Source: an uncultured Paraburkholderia sp. (GTDB taxonomy: Bacteria > Pseudomonadota > Gammaproteobacteria > Burkholderiales > Burkholderiaceae). From it: a stretch of 12,552 bases of DNA. Position 1 is the stretch's first letter, and the number at the start of each line of letters is the position of its first letter. The notes beneath the pieces were generated by a model. The model had not been told where the DNA came from. It did no database searches and was given only the letters and a program-made list of their open reading frames with translations. The translations under genes and the position numbers were made by a program. The stretch is from contig CALFSF010000083.1 in assembly GCA_937917025.1 (NCBI GenBank), positions 1 to 12,552 on the forward strand, in the 5' to 3' direction. Shown here piece after piece: positions 1 to 5,541 of the stretch.

Positions 1-965
1 AACTGGAAACGATACGCGACGTCCACGATAGGCAGGACCGTGAACAGGTACGCGAAATAGACGGCGCACGCGAGATAGACCGGCAGATACGGTTTCGAAT
101 TCGCGCGCTCGAGAAGGGCCGTCGAGATGAGCGCGAGTATCACCAGCGGAAGAAGGTGGCTCAGGAACGCCAGCTGGAAGCCGAGGATAAAGCGGTATTG
201 ATTCCCCGGCAGCCGGCCGAGAAGCAGATCGGTCATGGCGAACTTCAGGCTCGCTGCAAGCGGGAGCGCCGTCCCGGTCAGGACATAAGCGATAAAGAGC
301 GCACACAGTGCGGCGAGAAATGCGCAAACGGCGAGGGTGACGCAGCTTTTTATCCGCTCCTTTCCGGTCGCATCGGCAAGCGCCAGCCCGAAAAAGAACA
401 GCGAAGCCGGAAAGATCGGCAGGTCGGGTCGAACGAGAACGGTGAGGCCGGAGAAGATGCCGGCCCATACCGCGTGCGAGCCGGTGGTTCGCAAAAAGCC
501 GAGCAGATAGATGGATAGCGCAACGAAGAAAACGGTGATCGACGTTTCGAGCCCGTTGCTCGCCGCCCGGATGAAAAAGGGGCTGGAGACGATGGCGACC
601 AGCGGGCACACCGCAAGCCATCCGTTACGGGCGCTGAAATGGCGCACCGCGGTCGCGTAAATCGCGAGCAGCGTGAGGATGGCGAATACCAGGCACCCGT
701 AGCTGTTGGCATTGATAACGTCGAGCCTCGTGATGCGCATGACGAGCGTGACCAGCGTCACCCAGGCCACGCCGGTCATACCCTGGACGGTTCCTGCCGC
801 GCGATTCCATTCGTACGGGAATCCGTCGGCGCCGTTCTGGGCATAGCGATACATGATGAAACTGTCTTCGAAATTGGCCGGAAACGGCATGAAATAGCGC
901 GCAAGCCAGACGAATACCGCGAGCACCAGTATCAGGAGCAGTGCTCTTTGATAGCGCAGCTTCAT
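1..965 (-). CDS. GT-C-type polytopic membrane glycosyltransferase-like protein (partial, C-terminus off the left edge)
   Basis: Reading the minus strand from the ATG at 965 gives about 321 uninterrupted codons to the window edge, so the C-terminus is missing. A hydrophobic helix spans residues about 8-25. A short loop with FEDSFIMYRYAQN (E33, D34) follows, then WN...GTVQGMTGVAW around residues 53-68, and then many more hydrophobic segments. The order acidic pair, then YRYAxN, then WN, then a G-T/W patch is what I know from GT-C glycosyltransferases of the AftB-like kind, which use polyprenyl-phosphate sugars. There the acidic residues in the first periplasmic loop are catalytic. The start is supported by a GAGGGG ribosome site at 975-980, 9 nt upstream. 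The gene is divergent from the marR operon. Acceptor and sugar cannot be told from the sequence. A generic multi-pass membrane protein of unknown function is the alternative. Confidence 0.75.
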   Translation of the reverse strand, partial: MKLRYQRALLLILVLAVFVWLARYFMPFPANFEDSFIMYRYAQNGADGFPYEWNRAAGTVQGMTGVAWVTLVTLVMRITRLDVINANSYGCLVFAILTLLAIYATAVRHFSARNGWLAVCPLVAIVSSPFFIRAASNGLETSITVFFVALSIYLLGFLRTTGSHAVWAGIFSGLTVLVRPDLPIFPASLFFFGLALADATGKERIKSCVTLAVCAFLAALCALFIAYVLTGTALPLAASLKFAMTDLLLGRLPGNQYRFILGFQLAFLSHLLPLVILALISTALLERANSKPYLPVYLACAVYFAYLFTVLPIVDVAYRFQ

Positions 966-1091
966 TGTCGATTACCCCTCGTTTGCTTCGAGCAACCCGC
1001 AGCCTGCTGTCACCGACGAACCGTTGGTACAAACGCGGTCTGGATCGTCGAGGCGCAACGCAATGGACGGCTTGCGGACGTTTTTCTTGCG

Positions 1092-1139
1092 GTGTCGAAC
1101 GCGACACATCGCTATGTGTTGCCGGCGCGATGCGCGCCG
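1092..1139. repeat. Cluster of three adjacent inverted repeats in the GT-C gene leader
   Basis: Three perfect dyads lie side by side. GTGTCG/CGACAC is at 1092-1107 with a 4-nt loop. ACACAT/ATGTGT is at 1104-1119 with a 4-nt loop and shares bases with the first. CGGCGCG/CGCGCCG is at 1123-1139 with a 3-nt loop. If the GT-C gene starts transcription near 1153 on the minus strand, all three fall at the 5' end of its leader RNA. The first two compete for the same bases, so they cannot form together. No U-tract follows on the minus strand, so this is not a plain terminator. Operator sites are equally possible. Confidence 0.45.
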
Positions 1140-1159
1140 ACACTTCCCGGATTGCGCGA

Positions 1160-1165
1160 AGTATA
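1160..1165 (-). promoter_or_regulatory. Candidate -10 element for the GT-C gene
   Basis: The minus strand reads TATACT after a T-rich run, close to the sigma70 -10 consensus. No good -35 is seen 16-18 bp upstream. It would give a leader of about 190 nt containing the three inverted repeats. Weak on its own. Confidence 0.3.
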
Positions 1166-1290
1166 GAAAAAGAGAAGCTCGCCGACTGTGCGGAAGGATA
1201 CGATCGCCGATTTGGCGGGGTGACGCGCAAAGGGGTGTTGGTTCGAAGCAATGCTGCTGGAACGGCGGCGAGACTTTAAACTCACCCGAC

Positions 1291-1313
1291 AATAGTTGAA
1301 ATTTTCAACTATT
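1291..1313. promoter_or_regulatory. Perfect 23-bp palindrome, likely MarR operator
   Basis: Two perfect 11-bp arms (AATAGTTGAAA and its complement) flank a single central T. The palindrome contains the -35 hexamer of the marR promoter, so a bound dimer would block RNA polymerase. MarR-family dimers commonly bind AT-rich palindromes of this size beside their own gene, with TTG...CAA half-sites, as here. It is the only perfect dyad of this length I noticed in the window. Its use by the adjacent MarR protein is inferred from position. Confidence 0.75.
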
Positions 1314-1323
1314 ATTCTATACT
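1296..1323 (+). promoter_or_regulatory. Sigma70 promoter of the marR-amidohydrolase-TRIC operon
   Basis: The -35 TTGAAA (1296-1301) and -10 TATACT (1318-1323) are separated by 16 bp. Transcription would start near 1330, about 30 nt before the marR ATG. The -35 lies inside the palindrome, which suggests autorepression. Confidence 0.7.
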
Positions 1324-1359
1324 TCCCCGCACCCTCCTGCCAGGCTTATTCCCGGTTTC

Positions 1360-1809
1360 ATGCACTCCGATTACCTCACCTTCAGGCTCGATCTGACCAG
1401 TTCATTGCTGGTCGACAGGGCCAACCTGATCTATAGCGACCAATGGGATCTGGACGTTCGTGCTCTTCGTGTGTTGCGGCTGGTCTGTGCCGAACCCGAC
1501 ATCACCCCTAAAGCTGTATCGCAGCAGGCGCTGATCGAAAAAACGCTGCTGTCGAAAGTGCTTGCGCAACTGTGCACGCGAGGACTGATCGCCCGGATCA
1601 CGCACTCGAAGGATCGCCGGAGCATTTCGCTGCGCGCGACGCCGGAAGGTGTGCGTGTCGCGAAGGCATCCCGAAAGCTTGGCGGAAAACTCGAGGCGGA
1701 ACTTCTCGCGGCATTGAGCGAGGACGAGCGGGAAATGCTGAACCGCCTTCTCGCCAAACTGACATCCAGCCTGCTAGCAGAGTGCCAGGCCGCCGAAAAC
1801 GAGGATTGA
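1360..1809 (+). CDS. MarR-family transcriptional regulator
   Basis: A 149-residue protein of normal MarR length. MarR proteins are dimeric winged-helix regulators that usually repress their own operon and let go when a small, often phenolic, ligand binds. Residues about 32-75 form the helix-turn-helix region, with a recognition helix around 60-72. Residues about 78-95 form the wing with the family signature DRRS (85-88) followed by ISLRATPEG. Helices at both ends would make the dimer interface. The ATG at 1360 has no clear Shine-Dalgarno sequence, but it fits the promoter and leaves a normal N-terminal helix. It is followed after 37 nt by the amidohydrolase on the same strand. The 23-bp palindrome over its promoter points to autoregulation. 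The ligand is unknown; an aromatic carboxylate or acyl-amino acid would suit the next gene. Confidence 0.9.
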   Translation: MHSDYLTFRLDLTSSLLVDRANLIYSDQWDLDVRALRVLRLVCAEPDITPKAVSQQALIEKTLLSKVLAQLCTRGLIARITHSKDRRSISLRATPEGVRVAKASRKLGGKLEAELLAALSEDEREMLNRLLAKLTSSLLAECQAAENED

Positions 1810-1833
1810 CCTCGCACGCGTGCGTGCCGATCG

Positions 1834-1840
1834 AAAGGAG
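1834..1840 (+). promoter_or_regulatory. Ribosome binding site deciding the amidohydrolase start
   Basis: AAAGGAG lies 6 nt upstream of the ATG at 1847. It favours this start over the in-frame GTG at 1820. Confidence 0.8.
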
Positions 1841-1846
1841 TTGAAC

Positions 1847-3115
1847 ATGCCGTCACTCGTTGAAGTCACCGCCGCCGATATCGAGGCGTTGCTGCCGGAA
1901 CTCGAAGCGATCTATAAGGATATTCATGCGCATCCGGAGCTTTCGATGGTCGAGTTCCGCACGGCTTCGATGGCGGCCGACCGCATCGAAAAACTGGGTT
2001 ACGAAGTCAGTCGGAACGTCGGAAAGACCGGCGTGGTCGGCGTACTGCGTAATGGGGAAGGTGCGACTGTGATGCTTCGTGCCGACATGGACGCGTTGCC
2101 CGTCACGGAGGCAACGGGCCTTCCGTACGCCAGCCAGGTCAAGGCGAAAGACGAGGACGGCATCGAGGTCGGCGTGGCGCATGCGTGCGGACATGACCTC
2201 CACGTGACATGGTTGCTCGGCGCGGCGCAACTGCTGGCGAAACATCGCGACGCCTGGAAGGGCACGGTGCTGGTGGTCTTTCAACCGGGCGAAGAAGTGG
2301 GGCGGGGCGCACGCAGCATGATGGACGACGGCATGGCAACGCGTTTTCCGAAGCCGGACATCATTCTCGGGCAACACGTCATGGTCGGCGCGGCAGGTAC
2401 GGTGGGCTACCGTAGCGGCACGATCCTGTCGGCGGGCGACAGCCTCAAGGTCACGCTGTTTGGGCGCGGGGCGCATGGATCGCAGCCGCAAACGTCGATC
2501 GATCCCGTCATCATGGCCGCGTCGACGACCATGCGGCTACAGACCATCGTATCGCGCGAAATTGCGCCGCTGGACAGCGCGGTGCTGACGGTCGGCGCGC
2601 TGCAGGCGGGGACGAAGGAAAACATCATCCCTGACGACGCCACGCTAAAGCTCAACGTGCGCACCTACGATGAAGACGTGCGCGAATACATGCTGGGCGC
2701 CATCCGTAGAATCTGCTGCGCGGAATGCACGGCATCCGGTGCGCCGCGTGATCCGCAGTTCACGACGTTAAGCAGCTATCCGCTGACCGTCAACGATGAG
2801 AAGGCATCGAGCCGTATCAGCGAAGCCTTTAAACAATGGTTCGGCGAGCGTGCTTTCGAGACGCAACCGGCTGCCGCCAGCGAAGACTTCAGCGTGTTCG
2901 GGCGGACATGGGGCGCTCCGTATGTTTTCTGGATCGTCGGCGGCACCGATGCGCGGGTCTATGCGCAAGCCAAGGCAGAGAAGAAGCTCAACCAGATTCC
3001 TGGCAATCATTCGCCGATGTACGCACCGACGCTCGATCCCACGCTGAGAACCGGGCTCGAAGCCATGATCTGCGCGGCTGCGGTGTGGCTCGACCAGCAA
3101 GATGAGAAAGCGTGA
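1847..3115 (+). CDS. M20D-family amidohydrolase (hippurate / N-acyl-amino-acid hydrolase type)
   Basis: A 422-residue, probably cytoplasmic, metal-dependent amidohydrolase, close to the usual 380-430 residues. The family (HipO, plant IAA-amino-acid hydrolases, aminoacylases) cuts the amide between an acyl or aryl group and an amino acid. Visible motifs are RADMDAL (78-84), HACGHD (112-117) with the metal ligands Cys114 and His116 typical of M20D, PGEE (147-150) with the general base and a ligand, GQHV with His177, the dimerisation-domain GRGAHGS (206-212), and EDF plus GNHSP near the C-terminus with the last His ligand. All key residues look intact. I chose the ATG at 1847 because AAAGGAG lies 6 nt before it; a GTG nine codons upstream has no ribosome site. 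The stop overlaps the next start. Exact substrate unknown; hippurate or an indole or phenylacetyl conjugate is plausible. No signal peptide. Confidence 0.9.
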   Translation: MPSLVEVTAADIEALLPELEAIYKDIHAHPELSMVEFRTASMAADRIEKLGYEVSRNVGKTGVVGVLRNGEGATVMLRADMDALPVTEATGLPYASQVKAKDEDGIEVGVAHACGHDLHVTWLLGAAQLLAKHRDAWKGTVLVVFQPGEEVGRGARSMMDDGMATRFPKPDIILGQHVMVGAAGTVGYRSGTILSAGDSLKVTLFGRGAHGSQPQTSIDPVIMAASTTMRLQTIVSREIAPLDSAVLTVGALQAGTKENIIPDDATLKLNVRTYDEDVREYMLGAIRRICCAECTASGAPRDPQFTTLSSYPLTVNDEKASSRISEAFKQWFGERAFETQPAAASEDFSVFGRTWGAPYVFWIVGGTDARVYAQAKAEKKLNQIPGNHSPMYAPTLDPTLRTGLEAMICAAAVWLDQQDEKA

Positions 3116-3759
3116 ACCCGCATATTGTCTATGAGGTGCTCGACCTGGTCGGCACGTTCGCATTCGCCATCAGCGGCGCAGTGGCCGCAAGACAGCGAAG
3201 ACTCGACCTGTTCGGGATTCTGTCGGTGGCTTTCATGGTCGCGTGCGGGGGTGGCATCGTGCGCGACGTTTGCATCGGCGCGACACCTCCGGCCGCGCTC
3301 TCCGACTGGCGGTATCTCGCGACATCGATACTCGCGTCGGTGGTCACCATCGCGGCTTACGCGAAAGTCAGACGACTGCGGTTCCCCGTTTTGTTTTTCG
3401 ATGCCATCGGACTGGGGTTGTTCGCCGTGGCAGGCGCGCAGAAGTCGCTGACGTATGGGCACAGTGCCGAGCTGGCGATCCTGCTGGGAATGGTCAGCGC
3501 GGTGGGGGGAGGCGTCATTCGGGACATGCTGCTGTCCCGTGTGCCGGCGATTCTGGCGCGGGAAATCTACGCGTCCGCGGCGTTGCTGGGCGCGATCGTG
3601 TTCGTTGCATCCGCGAAGATGGGCGCGATGTCCGCATGGACGCCCTGGTGTGCGACGATCGCCTGCGTTGGGGTTCGTCTTCTCGCGCTCTACTACGGCT
3701 GGCGTCTGCCTGTTTATCGAGGGCCGAAAGCGCAGCGCGAACAGAGCGTGCCTGAATAA
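3112..3759 (+). CDS. TRIC / UPF0126 family membrane protein (YicG/YadS-like)
   Basis: A 215-residue inner-membrane protein built from two repeats of about three membrane helices plus a last helix. Each repeat carries the family signature, GGGIVRD (46-52) and GGGVIRD (132-138). DAIGLGLFAVAGAQ (97-110) is also characteristic. Eukaryotic TRICs are trimeric cation channels. For bacterial UPF0126 members, large-scale mutant fitness work has suggested glycine transport in some species (from memory). The GTG start shares four bases (GTGA) with the amidohydrolase stop, so the two are probably translationally coupled. If the hydrolase releases glycine from an acylglycine, a glycine carrier beside it would make sense; that link is inference. 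The length matches the family. Confidence 0.88.
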   Translation: MNPHIVYEVLDLVGTFAFAISGAVAARQRRLDLFGILSVAFMVACGGGIVRDVCIGATPPAALSDWRYLATSILASVVTIAAYAKVRRLRFPVLFFDAIGLGLFAVAGAQKSLTYGHSAELAILLGMVSAVGGGVIRDMLLSRVPAILAREIYASAALLGAIVFVASAKMGAMSAWTPWCATIACVGVRLLALYYGWRLPVYRGPKAQREQSVPE

Positions 3760-3847
3760 AGACTTACGTGTGGGAACACGGGATTCGTTCAGACCGAAGA
3801 CTGCGACAGCCGCGACCGGCTTTAGCATCAAACATCTCACTCCCCAA

Positions 3848-3889
3848 ATGCTGACAATCGGAATCGATATACCGATTGCCTGGTTTTAA
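3848..3889 (+). CDS. Possible 13-codon leader peptide (copy A of the GIDIPIxWF motif)
   Basis: An ATG opens a 13-codon frame reading MLTIGIDIPIAWF, then TAA. No Shine-Dalgarno sequence precedes it. The reason to take it seriously is a second copy at 4421 encoding GIDIPIDWF, where two of the three differing codons are synonymous (ATA/ATT and ATT/ATC). I do not recognise the peptide. It could instead be a duplicated protein-binding site that happens to be translatable. Confidence 0.35.
   Translation: MLTIGIDIPIAWF
3859..3888 (+). repeat. Direct repeat, copy A (upstream of the porin remnant)
   Basis: Twenty-five of 30 bases match 4426-4455, with the first 12 identical. Weaker similarity continues ungapped to 3912 (37 of 54 overall), ending in a shared ACACT. 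The next ATG (3939) is 80 nt from the repeat start, against 82 nt from copy B to the GTG at 4508. Confidence 0.75.
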
Positions 3890-3938
3890 TCTCATCACGA
3901 ATTTTCGACACTCACTGCTCCCAATCGGGACCAGACGC

Positions 3939-4367
3939 ATGAGAGCCGCGTTCACGTCACGGCTGGATATATCCTTGTCCTGTTCGAACGTTCAATACAT
4001 CGCCGGTGCGCACTCGGCCTTCAGATCGACGACCGTCTGGAACACGCTGGGCGCCGTCATTCATTATGGCGTGTCGCCCGCGACCAGCATCGCCGCCGGC
4101 TACAGCTACACGCGAGCGGCAAAAGCGAACAGGATAACCAGCGGCGCTCAATACCAGCAGGTGTCGTTCGCGCAGTACTACGCGTTGTCCAAAAGCTCGG
4201 GCCTGTATGCCGTCGAAGCGTATCAACGATCGAACGGCCAGACACTCGCTGCCGACGGCACCACCGTTATCGCGGCAACCGCGGACGTCGGCGACGGCTT
4301 CAACTCCGCCCCATCCTCCGGCCGAAGCCAGTTCGTCGGCGGCGCCGGGTTCATTCATCGTTTCTGA
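3939..4367 (+). pseudogene. Porin remnant (C-terminal ~135 residues of a Gram-negative porin)
   Basis: From about 3957 to the stop at 4365-4367 the frame encodes a typical burkholderial trimeric-porin C-terminus: SNVQYIAGAHSAF, an IHYGVSP...AAGYSYTRAAKAN pair of strands, QYYALSKSSGLYAVEAYQRS, GDGFNS and a final strand ending in HRF. The terminal Phe is the outer-membrane assembly signal. Full porins of this family have about 350-400 residues. Here roughly two thirds are missing, with no signal peptide and no pore loop L3. The residues before TSRLDIS do not look like porin. The given left end is the first in-frame ATG; the frame is open further left to a TTG at 3876. Without a signal peptide it cannot reach the outer membrane, so I take it as a decayed gene. 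The remaining part has no internal stop, so the loss may be recent. Confidence 0.8.
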
Positions 4368-4425
4368 TTCGCGCGGCGTAACGCGGCGAACGCTGGAACT
4401 CGCCTGATGCTTATACCCCCGTGAA

Positions 4426-4455
4426 CGGAATCGATATTCCGATCGATTGGTTTGA
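4426..4455 (+). repeat. Direct repeat, copy B (upstream of the dioxygenase gene)
   Basis: Copy B matches 3859-3888 at 25 of 30 bases and encodes GIDIPIDWF in the frame of the downstream dioxygenase, starting at a GTG at 4421. It also contains the dyad AATCGAT / ATCGATT (4429-4448, 6-bp spacer), of which only the left arm is kept in copy A. A TATAC sequence at 4412-4416 could be a -10, but no -35 is evident. Confidence 0.75.
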
Positions 4456-4494
4456 GCATCAGGTGCAGCCTTCTACACTTTTACCTCTTCATAC

Positions 4495-4499
4495 AGGAG
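4495..4499 (+). promoter_or_regulatory. Ribosome binding site deciding the dioxygenase start
   Basis: AGGAG lies 8 nt before the GTG at 4508. This favours GTG 4508 over the in-frame GTG at 4421, which has no ribosome site and whose following codons (Thr-Leu-Leu-Pro-Leu by ACA, CTT, TTA, CCT, CTT) are unlike the rest of the gene. Confidence 0.75.
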
Positions 4500-4507
4500 C
4501 GCCATCC

Positions 4508-5503
4508 GTGAGTTCTTCCGCCCAAACGAATCTGGACACATCATTTGAAAATCTCCGTATCCGGCGGGTCGCTGGATTGATTGGAGGAGAAGTCCAGGAC
4601 ATCAAGCTCTCCGCTTCGCTCGACGATGCCGCGATCGACACGCTCCATCGCGCGCTGGTGAAGTACAAGGTGCTGTTCTTCCGCGATCAGTCGCATCTCG
4701 ACGACGCGGCGCATCAGGCGTTCGGCGCGCGTTTCGGCGACACGGTGGCGCATCCCACCGTGCCGTCGCCGGAAGGCACGAAACTGTTCGAACTGGACGC
4801 GTCCAAAGGCGGCGGTCGCGCGGATTCGTGGCACACGGACATCACGTTCCTCGACGCCTTTCCGAAGATATCCATTCTGCGGGGCGTCAAGATTCCGGCG
4901 TACGGCGGCGATACGGTCTGGGCGAACACGGTCGCGGCCTACGAGCGTCTGCCCGCAGACCTGAAGCGGCTGGCGGACTCGCTGTGGGCCGTGCATACCA
5001 ACGATTACGACTACGGTGCCGAGCGCACCGCAGGCACTGATTCGCGCTCCGCCGAGGCGCGTCTCGCGCATCACCAGAACGTATTCGTTTCGACCGTGTA
5101 CGAGGCGGAGCATCCCGTCGTTCACGTGCATCCGGTATCGGGTGAAAAGGCCTTGTTGCTGGGTCATTTCATCAAAAACATCGTGGGTCTGTCGAGTTCG
5201 GAGTCGGCGCGCATCTTCGAGATTCTGCAAAATCGCGTGATCCGCCTTGAAAACACGGTGCGCTGGCAGTGGCGTAAAGACGATGTCGTGATCTGGGACA
5301 ACCGTGCAACGCAACACTATGCGATCAACGACTACGGCACCCAGGAACGCCTCGTACGCCGCGTGACGGTTGCAGGAGAGCGCGCGGTTTCCATCGACGG
5401 GCGTCATAGCCGCACGCTTCGCCGCCCGGAACAGCAACCGCAAGCGCAGTCACAGGCGAAGTCGCAGCAGGCCGTGCGCGAGCCGATCGCATCCGCCGCC
5501 TGA
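4508..5503 (+). CDS. TauD/TfdA-family Fe(II)/2-oxoglutarate dioxygenase, AtsK-like (alkylsulfatase type)
   Basis: A 331-residue cytoplasmic enzyme. The family couples oxidation of 2-oxoglutarate to hydroxylation of the carbon next to a sulfonate or sulfate ester, so sulfite or sulfate is released. The iron triad is His109-x-Asp111 (in SWHTD) and His270 (in ATQHYA). The 2-oxoglutarate-binding arginines are Arg281 and Arg285 (QERLVRRVTV), 11 and 15 residues after the distal His. This spacing matches what I recall for AtsK of Pseudomonas putida (H108, D110, H264, R275, R279) better than for TauD. A Gln/Ser-rich tail of about 25 residues at the C-terminus is extra. The start is GTG 4508. The gene leads an operon with a CUT1 sugar-type importer, 38 nt upstream of the binding protein, so its substrate may be sugar-like. 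Taurine or 2,4-D dioxygenase activity is less likely but not excluded. Confidence 0.85.
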   Translation: MSSSAQTNLDTSFENLRIRRVAGLIGGEVQDIKLSASLDDAAIDTLHRALVKYKVLFFRDQSHLDDAAHQAFGARFGDTVAHPTVPSPEGTKLFELDASKGGGRADSWHTDITFLDAFPKISILRGVKIPAYGGDTVWANTVAAYERLPADLKRLADSLWAVHTNDYDYGAERTAGTDSRSAEARLAHHQNVFVSTVYEAEHPVVHVHPVSGEKALLLGHFIKNIVGLSSSESARIFEILQNRVIRLENTVRWQWRKDDVVIWDNRATQHYAINDYGTQERLVRRVTVAGERAVSIDGRHSRTLRRPEQQPQAQSQAKSQQAVREPIASAA

Positions 5504-5541
5504 ACGAAATCCACCATAACAATTAACGGGGCTCTCCACTC

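Larger units (their letters stand above)
966..1359. other. Divergent intergenic region between the GT-C gene and marR
   Basis: About 394 nt with no convincing gene. The half next to the GT-C gene holds three adjacent inverted repeats (1092-1139) and a possible minus-strand -10 at 1160-1165. The half next to marR holds a perfect 23-bp palindrome and a sigma70 promoter. Short reading frames run through it on both strands, but none has a ribosome site or a recognisable protein. Confidence 0.6.

Noticed and set aside
625..1251. 208-codon minus-strand frame and several overlapping frames over 156-1299
   Set aside because: They overlap the GT-C reading frame, which has clear membrane helices and a motif, or cross the intergenic inverted repeats. 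They lack ribosome sites and recognisable content.
1820..1846. GTG start nine codons upstream for the amidohydrolase
   Set aside because: No ribosome site precedes it, whereas AAAGGAG sits at ideal distance before ATG 1847.
2139..2491. Minus-strand frames inside the amidohydrolase, such as 1853-2491
   Set aside because: They are fully covered by the plus-strand gene with intact catalytic motifs. The antisense products are Arg/His-rich with no domain.
3767..3780. Hairpin CGTGT/ACACG after the TRIC gene as a terminator
   Set aside because: The stem is only 5 bp and no T-run follows on either strand.
4394..4411. Possible sigma54 promoter before the dioxygenase (TGG ... TGATGC)
   Set aside because: The GG and GC elements are 14 bp apart instead of the required 12, and the surrounding bases do not match.
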